DNA from: Clostridia bacterium
Lineage (GTDB): Bacteria > Bacillota > Clostridia > Oscillospirales > CAG-382
DNA length: 7,624 nucleotides
Direction: 5' to 3'
NCBI GenBank assembly: GCA_017397605.1
Contig: JAFQII010000199.1
Coordinates: 1-7,624 of the forward strand
Below the pieces are notes generated by a model. The model did not search any database and had not been told where the DNA came from. It saw only the letters and a list, made by a program, of their open reading frames with translations. The number at the start of each line of letters is the position of its first letter. Position 1 is the stretch's first letter. Positions 1 through 6,110 of the stretch are shown one piece after another. Both the position numbers and the translations under genes were made by a program.

Positions 1-173
1 GACAGATCGGTGAGCAGTTTGGCAACCAAACCGCCCGTGCAGGACTCCGCGCAGGCAATCGTCTCCCCATTGCGCGGGTACATAAAAAGAATTGCCTTCT
101 GCAGCGACTTGGTACGTACGTATTTGCCGCGCCCGACACGTTCGACCACACGATAAAATTGTTCGGCTTTCAT
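1..173 (-). CDS. pncC: CinA C-terminal-domain protein (PncC-type nicotinamide-nucleotide amidase), 5' part only
   Basis: Only the first 57 codons are present; the gene runs off the left edge. The translation starts MKAEQFYRVVERVG and reaches the family signature ESCTGG at residues 43-48, followed by LVAKLLTDL. This matches the CinA C-terminal domain, which deamidates nicotinamide mononucleotide in pyridine-nucleotide salvage and carries its catalytic Ser in this motif (family knowledge). Because the signature comes so early, this is a stand-alone PncC-type protein rather than full-length CinA, which has an N-terminal molybdopterin-binding-like domain first. The ATG at 171-173 is preceded by GGGAG nine bases upstream and by a good promoter. 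The gene is divergent from the surface-protein gene at 362. The segment at residues 15-36 is basic and not clearly typical of the family. Activity cannot be judged without the rest of the gene. Confidence 0.8.
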   Translation of the reverse strand, partial: MKAEQFYRVVERVGRGKYVRTKSLQKAILFMYPRNGETIACAESCTGGLVAKLLTDL

Positions 174-205
174 CCTGTCTCGCTCCCATATATAATATTG
201 TAGGC

Positions 206-234
206 ATTTTAACATATTTTTAAGTATCTGTCAA
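206..234 (-). promoter_or_regulatory. SigA-type promoter of the pncC-like gene
   Basis: On the minus strand there is a perfect -35 TTGACA (229-234), a 17-bp spacer and a -10 TAAAAT (206-211, five of six consensus bases). It lies 33 bases upstream of the ATG at 173, which leaves a short leader. It is back-to-back with the promoter at 298-326. Confidence 0.8.
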
Positions 235-297
235 TTGCAGCCTCTTGCATTTGGCAAGGTGCACAAAAAATGTAAACTTTTTCGTGCCTTTTTGCAA

Positions 298-326
298 TTG
301 AAACAAAATGCGTTTCGTGCTATAAT
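298..326 (+). promoter_or_regulatory. SigA-type promoter of the first surface-protein gene
   Basis: TTGAAA (298-303), a 17-bp spacer and a perfect TATAAT (321-326) lie 35 bases upstream of the ATG at 362. A ribosome site AAGGAGAG (346-353) follows. The ATG at 354 overlaps the end of the ribosome site and is too close to be used, so 362 is the start. No riboswitch-sized leader is possible here. Confidence 0.85.
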
Positions 327-361
327 GAGGCAACCAAAAATATTTAAGGAGAGATGTTCTT

Positions 362-1699
362 ATGAAAAAGACACTCGCAATTCTTCTCGCAGCAATGCTG
401 ACGATCTCGGCATTTGCTCTCGTAGTTTCGGCAGAGTTCGATATCTCGCTCGAAGGCTCCGAATACAAAGTCATTTCCCCCGAAAGCATAGAGTTCTCTT
501 ACGTTGGCGACAGCGGCGTTACGTTGGTTCCCCAGGGCGGCGCTACCATCGACGCACTCGGCGACGGCGAGATCATCCGTGATGCTACCGGATTCTCCAC
601 CAAAGGTATTGTCCTCGTCAAGAACAACTACATCAGCGAAAACGCAGTTACCGGTTCCGTAGCAGCAGAGCAGGATCCCGCAGCTGTTCCGGACTTCTCC
701 TTCGCGCTCAACTATGGCGAAGTTGTCGAGTTCGATACCGCTTACCTCGTATTCTACCACGAGATCAAATCCTGCATCGCAATCCCCGGTGACAAGCTCG
801 TGACCATCGAGATCTCCGAAGACGGCGACGTTTGGGTTCCCGTCGACGAAGACGGCCAGTATTACTTCAACGCAGACGTTGATGAGTTCGAAGACGGCGT
901 TGACGACAAAGAGATCGCAGAATGCGCAGTTTATCTGGGCGAGACCGTTTCCGCACAGTACGTTCGCTATACCTTCACCTTCATGGCAGTTCCGGAAGGC
1001 GGCTACTGGGAATACTACTGCAACATCTATGAGTGGTGCGGCTTCACCGAGCTCGGTGTTGCTACCTGGACCGGCGGCGAAGAGCCCGTTGTCATCGACA
1101 GCGAGACCGCTGCAAAAGAGCCCACCAAGGTCGAAGGCAAATGGGTCGGCGACGACGGTGTCGAAGTCAAGCTCTATGAGTTTGTCAATAATGCAGGTGT
1201 GAGAACGCTCACCGCTACCGTTTATGAGTCCGAGGCATTTGCAGAAAGCGGCTACGATGCAGAGGTTCTGGACACCTACACCGCTTCTTACTCCGTACTC
1301 GGCGACATCCTCACCATCATCTATGAGGACGGCGCTGTTGACAGAATGTACGCCAACATCGACGAAGAGGGCGACCTCATCCTCGGCAGCGACATTGATT
1401 CTGTTACCTACAGCCCCTACGTAGCTCCCGAGACCTCTGTTGAAGAGTCCTCCGAGGAAGAGGTTTCCGAGCCTGCTACCGAGTCTTCCGAGGAAGAGGA
1501 ATCCAAGGAAGAGTCCAAAGAAGAGTCCAAGGAAGAATCCAAACCCGCTTCCACCACCTCTTCCGCAGCATCTTCCGCGGAATCTTCCGCTGCTCCCGCT
1601 GATGACGAAGGCGGTTTCCCGATCTGGGCAATCGCGCTGATCGCAGTTGCAGTTGTTGCAGTTGTCGTGGTCGTGATCATCGTTGCAAAAAAGAAATAA
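362..1699 (+). CDS. Membrane-anchored surface protein with discoidin-like domain, paralogue 1
   Basis: No named family is recognised with certainty. Visible order in the 445 residues: Sec signal peptide 1-24 (cleavage likely after VSA); a beta-rich domain about 43-235 with hallmarks of the F5/8 type C (discoidin, CBM32-like) galactose-binding fold, namely GDGEI at 68-71, IEISEDGDVWVPV near 149-161, the QYVRYTF strand near 199-205 and FTELGVA at the end; a second small domain about 255-352 starting GKWVGDDG; a Ser/Glu-rich stalk about 356-412 with three SKEE repeats; a membrane helix about 420-442; and the tail KKK. There is no LPXTG motif, so sortase anchoring is unlikely and the helix is probably the anchor. 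The expected topology places the domains outside the cell. Such domains often bind glycans, but no ligand-contact residues can be assigned here. It has its own promoter and ribosome site. A tandem paralogue follows. Confidence 0.85.
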   Translation: MKKTLAILLAAMLTISAFALVVSAEFDISLEGSEYKVISPESIEFSYVGDSGVTLVPQGGATIDALGDGEIIRDATGFSTKGIVLVKNNYISENAVTGSVAAEQDPAAVPDFSFALNYGEVVEFDTAYLVFYHEIKSCIAIPGDKLVTIEISEDGDVWVPVDEDGQYYFNADVDEFEDGVDDKEIAECAVYLGETVSAQYVRYTFTFMAVPEGGYWEYYCNIYEWCGFTELGVATWTGGEEPVVIDSETAAKEPTKVEGKWVGDDGVEVKLYEFVNNAGVRTLTATVYESEAFAESGYDAEVLDTYTASYSVLGDILTIIYEDGAVDRMYANIDEEGDLILGSDIDSVTYSPYVAPETSVEESSEEEVSEPATESSEEEESKEESKEESKEESKPASTTSSAASSAESSAAPADDEGGFPIWAIALIAVAVVAVVVVVIIVAKKK

Positions 1700-1714
1700 A
1701 CACATAAACAGAAC

Positions 1715-1743
1715 GGGGCGGCTGTAAGAGCCGCCCCATTTTT
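1715..1743 (+). terminator. Intrinsic terminator between the tandem paralogues
   Basis: A perfect 9-bp GC-rich stem (GGGGCGGCT at 1715-1723 with AGCCGCCCC at 1729-1737) and a 5-base loop are followed by ATTTTT (1738-1743). This is a textbook rho-independent terminator, 15 bases after the first gene's stop. Only 17 bases separate it from the next start codon. Confidence 0.88.
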
Positions 1744-1760
1744 CCCGAAAGGAGCCTATT

Positions 1761-3086
1761 ATGAAAAAAACTCTTTGTGCCGTTTTGGCATCCGTATTGC
1801 TGTTTGCAGTCATGTGCATCGGCGTTTCGGCTGATTTTGACTTTGCAACGCCGTGGACGGAGTACACCGTTCTGACCGCAAGCGAGATCAGCTACGACTA
1901 TCGCGGCGACACGTCCGCAACCGCTATGCCCCGCGGCGGAAGCACACTGGAATGCTTGATCGACGGCGAGATCGTCGCAGAACCGACCAATCACGACGAC
2001 AAAGGCATCGTTTTGGTCTGCAACGACTTTATCAAGCCCGACTACGAGGTCGATATGGCAACGGCGGAGCAGCCGCTTGACGCGATTCCCGAGTTCTATT
2101 TTACGCTCAAATACGACGACGTTGTCACGTTTGACACCATCTACATGTCGCTGTTCTATCAGGTGTTTGACTGCGTCACCGCACCCGGCGAAAACCGCGT
2201 GATCGTCGAGACCTCCGAGGACGGAACCGTCTGGCTGCCCGTAGGCGACGACGGCATGTTCTACTACCGCAACACCCAGCCCGAGTATACCGGCGAAAAA
2301 GACCCCTATCAGGAAGAGATCGTTGTTCCGCTGGGCGAGGAGATCGAGTCGCAGTATGTACGTTTGACCTTCACCTTCAAGGTTCGTCCCGAGTCCGACA
2401 CATACTGGGCATACTACACCAACGTGTATGAGTGGGCAGGCTTTACCGAACTGGCAGTCGCGCAGTACACGGGCGGTGACAAGCAGGAAGTCATGACGCA
2501 GGAATACGCGTCCGCTCCCGCTTTGGATCTCATCGACACCATGTGGATTACCGAGGATGAAGAAGGCGTGACCAGCATTATGAGCTTCTTCACGCTGGAA
2601 GGATCCAACGTCATGGGCATGTACGCGTATGATTCCGCCGATTTTGCAGAAAAAGGCATGGAAGCAGAGGCGATCATCTCGCTTGAAATGTTCTACACCC
2701 CGAGCGTCGATCACATCGTCGCTGAGCTGATGGAAGAATACGTCGTGTTCTACCTCGCGCTGGAAGAGGATGGCACGCTGTATTACAGCGACGGCGAGGG
2801 TGAGGAAATGTACCTCGAGGCGTACGTTCCCGAAGAACCCGAGGAGTCCTCCGAGCCGGAAGAATCTTCCGAACCCGAAGAAGAATCTTCCGAGGAAGAA
2901 GAGTCCGAGGCTGTCTCCAAGGAAGAGTCCAAGCCTGCTGTCTCTACCGCAACGTCTTCCGCGGAATCTTCCGCTGCACCCGCTGATGACGAAGGCGGTT
3001 TCCCGATCTGGGCAATCGCTTTGATCGTTGTTGCAGTGATCGCAGTCGTTGTTGTGATCATCGTCGTAGCCAAAAAGAAGAAATAA
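1761..3086 (+). CDS. Membrane-anchored surface protein with discoidin-like domain, paralogue 2
   Basis: This 441-residue protein has the same architecture as its upstream neighbour and aligns almost without gaps for the first 230 residues; for example KGIVLV is at 81-86 in both. Signal peptide 1-24 (VSA then DFD); discoidin-like domain about 43-235 with VETSEDGTVWLPV at 149-161, SQYVRLTFTF near 197-206 and NVYEWAGFTELAVA; a second domain about 255-350 that has diverged strongly from paralogue 1; an acidic Ser/Glu/Pro stalk about 355-405; a membrane helix about 414-437; and the tail KKKK. The ribosome site AAAGGAG (1748-1754) sits six bases before the ATG. No promoter is visible between the terminator and this gene, so expression would need readthrough or a promoter inside the upstream gene. 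Function is inferred as cell-surface binding, ligand unknown. Confidence 0.85.
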   Translation: MKKTLCAVLASVLLFAVMCIGVSADFDFATPWTEYTVLTASEISYDYRGDTSATAMPRGGSTLECLIDGEIVAEPTNHDDKGIVLVCNDFIKPDYEVDMATAEQPLDAIPEFYFTLKYDDVVTFDTIYMSLFYQVFDCVTAPGENRVIVETSEDGTVWLPVGDDGMFYYRNTQPEYTGEKDPYQEEIVVPLGEEIESQYVRLTFTFKVRPESDTYWAYYTNVYEWAGFTELAVAQYTGGDKQEVMTQEYASAPALDLIDTMWITEDEEGVTSIMSFFTLEGSNVMGMYAYDSADFAEKGMEAEAIISLEMFYTPSVDHIVAELMEEYVVFYLALEEDGTLYYSDGEGEEMYLEAYVPEEPEESSEPEESSEPEEESSEEEESEAVSKEESKPAVSTATSSAESSAAPADDEGGFPIWAIALIVVAVIAVVVVIIVVAKKKK

Positions 3087-3094
3087 GTATAGAG

Positions 3095-3153
3095 CTTAAG
3101 GGGGTGTTCTTTAAAAAGAACACCCCCTTAAGAATCCCCCAAGAAATTTTATG
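3095..3153 (+). repeat. Hairpin-plus-tail repeat, copy A
   Basis: A perfect inverted repeat (CTTAAGGGGGTGTTCTTT at 3095-3112, complement at 3115-3132) is followed by the tail GAATCCCCCAAGAAATTTTA from 3132. The same layout, a long A/T-cored hairpin plus a GAAWCYCC-type tail, recurs at 3183-3235 (minus) and 4875-4920 (plus). No U-tract follows the stem, so a classical terminator is not the best reading, although the stem could protect or partly terminate the upstream transcript. Confidence 0.65.
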
Positions 3154-3182
3154 CAAAAAATACCCGACACGGCAGTGTCGGG
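3154..3182 (-). terminator. Intrinsic terminator of the ABC importer operon
   Basis: CCCGACAC (3163-3170) pairs with GTGTCGGG (3175-3182) around a four-base loop. Read on the minus strand, the stem is followed by TATTTTTT (3155-3162 complement), a proper U-tract. It lies about 90 bases past the stop codon of the minus-strand ATPase gene, so it most likely ends that operon. On the plus strand the following bases are A-rich and then TTTTT at 3192-3196, so it might also act weakly in that direction. Confidence 0.7.
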
Positions 3183-3235
3183 CAATAAAAGTTTTTGGAG
3201 ATTCCCAAGAACCTTTTTACAAAAAGGTTCTTGGG
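3183..3235 (-). repeat. Hairpin-plus-tail repeat, copy B (inverted relative to copy A)
   Basis: CCCAAGAACCTTTTT (3204-3218) pairs perfectly with its complement at 3221-3235. On the minus strand the stem is followed by GAATCTCCAAAAACTTTTA, which matches the tail of copy A with a few changes. Copies A and B face each other across the terminator hairpin at 3163-3182, and their tails are complementary when read on one strand. Confidence 0.65.
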
Positions 3236-3245
3236 CGGGAGCTTC

Positions 3246-3270
3246 AGAGGGCGGCGCCCTCTTATTCTTT
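3246..3270 (+). terminator. Possible plus-strand intrinsic terminator
   Basis: AGAGGGC (3246-3252) pairs with GCCCTCT (3256-3262) around a short loop, and the plus strand continues TATTCTTTT. This could stop transcription coming from the surface-protein genes just before the convergent ATPase gene, whose stop codon is at 3270-3272. The T-tract is interrupted and the loop is small, so this is a moderate call. Confidence 0.4.
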
Positions 3271-4169
3271 TACAGCACCTTGCTCAAAAAGCTCTTGGTG
3301 CGCTCGTTTTGCGGGTTGGCAAACAGCTCGGCGGGCGGGGCTTCCTCAACAATCTGCCCTTCGTCCATAAAGAGCACGCGGTCTGCGACCTCGCGGGCAA
3401 AGCCCATCTCGTGCGTGACGACGATCATCGTCATGCCCTCGTCGGCAAGCGATTTCATCACGTCCAGAACCTCGCCGACCATCTCGGGATCGAGCGCGCT
3501 CGTCGGCTCGTCAAACAAAAGCACCTCGGGCTCCATGCAGAGCGCGCGCACGATCGCAATGCGCTGCTTTTGTCCGCCCGAAAGCGTGGACGGATAGACG
3601 TCGCGTTTGTCAGCCAAACCGATGCGCGTCAGCAATTCCATCGCCTTTGCCTCTGCTTCCGCAGGGGTTTTGTTTTTGAGCTTGATCGGCGCGAGCGTCA
3701 GGTTTTGCATGACAGTCATGTTGGCAAAGAGGTTAAAGTGCTGGAACACCATGCCCATGCGCTGACGCGCAAGGTTGATGTCGATGCGGTTTTCCTTCTC
3801 CAGCGTCTTCATCATGCTGTGATACGCTTTGCCTTCGTGCTTTTTCAAAAGATCCTCTGCCTTGATCTTTTGGATGCAGTCCGTGTCACTCATGCCTTTT
3901 GCGACCAGCTTTTGATAGGTGCGCGAGGCGCGGATGATATCAAAATGCAGATACGGGTCGGGTGCGGTCAAAAGGCTGTCCTCCAGCCAAACCTCACCGT
4001 AGGTCGGCTCTTCCATCTGATTGAGACAGCGCAAAAGCGTACTCTTGCCGCTGCCCGACGGGCCGATCAATACGACGCGTTCGCCGCGTTTGATGTCCAA
4101 AGACAATCCCGACAGCACGCGGAGCTTGCCAAAATCCTTGTACAAATTCTTAACGCTGATCACCTGCAC
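3270..4169 (-). CDS. Polar amino-acid ABC importer, ATP-binding protein (GlnQ/HisP type) with an internal insertion
   Basis: Cytoplasmic ATPase that powers the importer encoded with it. All nucleotide-binding motifs are present: Walker A GPSGSGKS 36-43, Q-loop Gln143 in [10 protein letters not shown], signature LSGGQ 196-200, Walker B LLFDE 217-221, D-loop SALD 224-227 and switch His253. These and KNLYKDFG near the start fit the amino-acid subfamily. At 299 residues it is longer than the usual 240-250. Walker A Gly41 to Gln143 spans 103 residues, against about 46 in E. coli GlnQ as I recall it. The extra stretch, about 65-130, is charged and looks helical. The start is GTG at 4169, with AAAGGAGG (4174-4181) only four bases away. 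A second GTG at 4163, giving MISVKNL, has ten-base spacing and is equally credible. The gene overlaps the permease end by 20 (or 14) bases, suggesting translational coupling. Confidence 0.92.
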   Translation of the reverse strand: MQVISVKNLYKDFGKLRVLSGLSLDIKRGERVVLIGPSGSGKSTLLRCLNQMEEPTYGEVWLEDSLLTAPDPYLHFDIIRASRTYQKLVAKGMSDTDCIQKIKAEDLLKKHEGKAYHSMMKTLEKENRIDINLARQRMGMVFQHFNLFANMTVMQNLTLAPIKLKNKTPAEAEAKAMELLTRIGLADKRDVYPSTLSGGQKQRIAIVRALCMEPEVLLFDEPTSALDPEMVGEVLDVMKSLADEGMTMIVVTHEMGFAREVADRVLFMDEGQIVEEAPPAELFANPQNERTKSFLSKVL

Positions 4170-4842
4170 GCAGCCTCCTTTCGATCAGTTTGATACAGAA
4201 CGTCAAAAGGTACACGATCGCCAAGTAGAACAGTGCAGCCGCCGTCATCGGAACGACGTAGCTCGCCATGTTGTTGCCGCCGCCGATGACCTGTGCCGCC
4301 ATCGTCAGGTCGTACATACCGATCATGCTGACGATCGAAGTTTCTTTGATGAGCGCAATCAGCTCGTTGCCGATTGCGGGGAGTACGTTTTTGATCGCCT
4401 GCGGAATGACAATGCGCAGCATCGTGGTTGCGCCTGTCAGACCGAGCGCGCGGCCCGCCTCCGTCTGCCCTTTGTCAACCGACAAAATACCCGCGCGGAT
4501 ATTTTCGGCAACGTATGCGCCCGAGTTGATACCAAACGCCAGAATCGCCGTCACCACGGGTGGGAAACCGCGAATTGCAAAAATGACGTACGCCATGATA
4601 AACAGCTGCAACGCCATCGGCGTACCGCGGATGATCGTGATGTACACCTTGCAAAGCGCCTTGGGAAGCACTATCGCGCGGCTTTTGGGCGCGATCGTGA
4701 CCAGCGCGACAACCGAGCCGAGAATCAAGCCCAGCACCGCCGCCGCCACAGAGATCACAACGGTCATCCACAAGCCCGAAAACAAGCTCTCGACGTACCT
4801 TTCGGTTGTAAACAACTCGATTGTTTTTTGGAGAAAATCCAT
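4150..4842 (-). CDS. Polar amino-acid ABC importer, permease (HisM/GlnP family)
   Basis: Integral membrane subunit of 230 residues, typical length for the family. Hydrophobic segments lie around 22-50, 74-94, 96-118, 158-178 and 195-217. Family motifs include [11 protein letters not shown] at 70-80 and [14 protein letters not shown] near 106-119. The cytoplasmic EAA loop [14 protein letters not shown]...IVIPQA at 124-149 docks on the ATPase (family knowledge). Only one permease gene is present, so the transporter presumably uses a homodimer. The ATG at 4842 has GAAAGG nine bases upstream (4852-4857). It lies 115 bases after the binding-protein gene and overlaps the ATPase start. No separate promoter is evident, so it is probably transcribed from 5848-5876. 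Substrate cannot be read from this subunit. Confidence 0.93.
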   Translation of the reverse strand: MDFLQKTIELFTTERYVESLFSGLWMTVVISVAAAVLGLILGSVVALVTIAPKSRAIVLPKALCKVYITIIRGTPMALQLFIMAYVIFAIRGFPPVVTAILAFGINSGAYVAENIRAGILSVDKGQTEAGRALGLTGATTMLRIVIPQAIKNVLPAIGNELIALIKETSIVSMIGMYDLTMAAQVIGGGNNMASYVVPMTAAALFYLAIVYLLTFCIKLIERRLRAGDQR

Positions 4843-4874
4843 AGAGTGTTACCTTTCTGAAAAAGGGCATGCCA

Positions 4875-4920
4875 AGGGGGACTTTTTCGAAAAAAGTCCC
4901 CCTGAGAAACCCCGAAAAAC
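4875..4920 (+). repeat. Hairpin-plus-tail repeat, copy C, inside the importer operon
   Basis: AGGGGGACTTTTT (4875-4887) pairs with AAAAAGTCCCCCT (4891-4903), a 13-bp stem with a three-base loop. It is followed by GAGAAACCCCGAAAAAC, resembling the tails of copies A and B. It sits between the binding-protein and permease genes. On the minus-strand transcript the stem is followed by TTGGC, not a U-run, so full termination is unlikely; it may stabilise the binding-protein mRNA 3' end. Confidence 0.6.
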
Positions 4921-4957
4921 GGATGTTAAAGATTGTGTTTGCGAGTGAGAGCGCAGC

Positions 4958-5812
4958 TCACTCCAGTCCCATGTGCTTCATGATCAGCTTTTCGACCTCG
5001 GACTTGCCATCCGCGCCCTCTTTGAGCATTTCGGTCAGAACCTCGTTGATCGCGTCCAGAAGCTCTTTGGTGCCCTTGGTCACGCAGATCGCGTACTGCT
5101 CTTCGACGGGAGAATCCTCTTCGCCCTCGCCGCCCTTGTAGTACAGAGGCAGGCAAGCGAGCTTGTCGTTCTTCTCGGTGATAAACTGTGCGGGCAGCTC
5201 GTCGATGATGACGTAGTCGATCTGGTTTGCGCCGATCGCGTCAGCCGCAAGCTGTGCGTTGTCGTAGCAGTTGAGGGTAGTATTGGTTCCGTAAAGAACG
5301 CCGTCATAGCCGTAATCGTTGTCGGCAGTCGCGTTGATCTCGCCGTCAGCATAGATCCAACCGGTCGTATCGGTCTGCACGCCCAGCTTTTTGCCTGCGA
5401 GAGAATCCCACAGAATGTAAGTACCGTTGGTGATCTCGGGAGCAGCGTCTTTTGCATAAATGACGTACTGCACGGAGGTGTAGTAGGGGATGGAGAAATC
5501 AACCTTGTCTTTGCGCTCATCGGTGATGGTGATGCCTGCCGCGCCCGCGTCGCAGACCTCGCCCGCCTTGACGTTGTCGATGATTGCCGCAAACTCAACG
5601 TTGACAAACTTGACTTCCTTGTCAAGCTTTGCGCCGACCTTGTCCATGATCTCGACATCTACGCCGACGATCTCGGTGCCTTCAAAATACTCAAACGGTG
5701 CGAAATATGCATTGGTCTGTACGATGATCTCATCGCCGCCGCAGGAAGCCAGAGAAAGCGGAAGAGCCGCGAGCATCAGCAGTGCCATTGCAAGAGTCAT
5801 GATCTTTTTCAT
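4958..5812 (-). CDS. Amino-acid ABC importer substrate-binding lipoprotein (SBP_bac_3 / PAAT family)
   Basis: Extracytoplasmic receptor that captures a polar amino acid and delivers it to the permease. The 284 residues begin with a lipoprotein signal peptide; lipobox LASC puts the lipidated Cys at 24. Family motifs follow: NAYFAPFEYFEG at 34-45, GVDVEIMDKV at 50-59, GITITDER at 93-100 (the Arg typically binds the ligand carboxylate), DFSIPYY at 105-111, GVQTDTTGW at 144-152 and VIIDELPA at 201-208. Residues 156-182, rich in Asp, Tyr, Gly and Asn, look somewhat longer than the usual lobe-2 segment. The ATG at 5812 follows AAGGAAAGGA (5823-5832) with ten-base spacing. It is first in the operon, directly behind a perfect-consensus promoter, as expected for the most abundant component. 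The exact substrate is not determinable by eye. Confidence 0.94.
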   Translation of the reverse strand: MKKIMTLAMALLMLAALPLSLASCGGDEIIVQTNAYFAPFEYFEGTEIVGVDVEIMDKVGAKLDKEVKFVNVEFAAIIDNVKAGEVCDAGAAGITITDERKDKVDFSIPYYTSVQYVIYAKDAAPEITNGTYILWDSLAGKKLGVQTDTTGWIYADGEINATADNDYGYDGVLYGTNTTLNCYDNAQLAADAIGANQIDYVIIDELPAQFITEKNDKLACLPLYYKGGEGEEDSPVEEQYAICVTKGTKELLDAINEVLTEMLKEGADGKSEVEKLIMKHMGLE

Positions 5813-5847
5813 AGTAAAATAATCCTTTCCTTATTTAAGAGTACCTT

Positions 5848-5876
5848 ATTATATCCCCGTCTTTTCCGTTTGTCAA
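5848..5876 (-). promoter_or_regulatory. Consensus SigA promoter of the amino-acid importer operon
   Basis: On the minus strand both hexamers are perfect: TTGACA (5871-5876), a 17-bp spacer and TATAAT (5848-5853). The predicted start near 5841 leaves a leader of only about 28 bases, too short for a T-box or riboswitch. Any regulation would therefore have to be by a DNA-binding protein. The stretch 5880-5990 between this promoter and the divergent gpmI promoter is AT-rich, with repeated TTTGCA motifs and a palindrome ATGCGCGCAT (5958-5967). Confidence 0.88.
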
Positions 5877-5991
5877 TAGGGAGAGCGAAAAAAGTTTCTG
5901 TTTTTTGCATATTTTTTCATGTTTTTGCAAATACACACCGTATTTCAACAAAACTTGATGCGCGCATGCGTCGAAAATTTTGCAAAAAACA

Positions 5992-6020
5992 TTGCAAAGT
6001 CAAAACAAATATGTTATACT
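5992..6020 (+). promoter_or_regulatory. Probable promoter of gpmI
   Basis: TTGCAA (5992-5997, four of six), a 17-bp spacer and TATACT (6015-6020, five of six). The predicted start is near 6027, giving a leader of about 84 bases. The leader contains the short palindromes CCGTACGG (6039-6046) and TGCGGCCGCA (6055-6064). No known RNA element is recognised there. Confidence 0.65.
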
Positions 6021-6110
6021 GTATCTGTATAAAAATGTCCGTACGGCGCTTATGTGCGGCCGCAAGTGGGCAAAATCATTTTATCTATCAAAAAGGAACG
6101 GTTTTTTGAC

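Noticed and set aside
1501..1546. Short tandem SKEE repeats as a phase-variation tract
   Set aside because: The unit is in frame and only about three copies long, with codon differences between copies. Slippage would not shift the frame. It is a stalk repeat.
1590..1699. Sortase (LPXTG) sorting signal at the paralogue C-termini
   Set aside because: The helix and Lys tail are present, but no LPXTG-like motif precedes them (DDEGGFPIW instead). A simple membrane anchor fits better.
344..1867. Long minus-strand open frame opposite the first surface-protein gene
   Set aside because: Its translation is low-complexity Gly/Phe/Leu/Cys-rich text mirroring the S/E-rich stalk, and it has no ribosome site or family resemblance. 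It also spans the intergenic terminator and the start of the next gene. It is a codon-bias shadow.
1677..2714. Long minus-strand open frame opposite paralogue 2
   Set aside because: No ribosome site, no recognisable domain, and the plus strand has a signal peptide, membrane anchor and paralogue support. Antisense shadow.
3195..4193. Long plus-strand open frame opposite the ABC ATPase
   Set aside because: It runs through hairpin repeats and lies antisense to a protein with all ABC motifs. It is His/Arg/Gln-rich shadow sequence.
5813..5847. Riboswitch or T-box leader before the importer operon
   Set aside because: The predicted leader is only about 28 bases, with no room for such an element.
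4973..6109. Plus-strand open frame of 378 codons across the binding-protein gene and the importer/gpmI promoter region
   Set aside because: It is antisense to a clear lipoprotein and continues through two promoters; its tail has no family resemblance. Not a gene.
6054..6110. GTG at 6054 as the gpmI start
   Set aside because: It would add 19 residues not typical of the family, has no ribosome site, and covers the AAAAGGA site used by the ATG at 6111.
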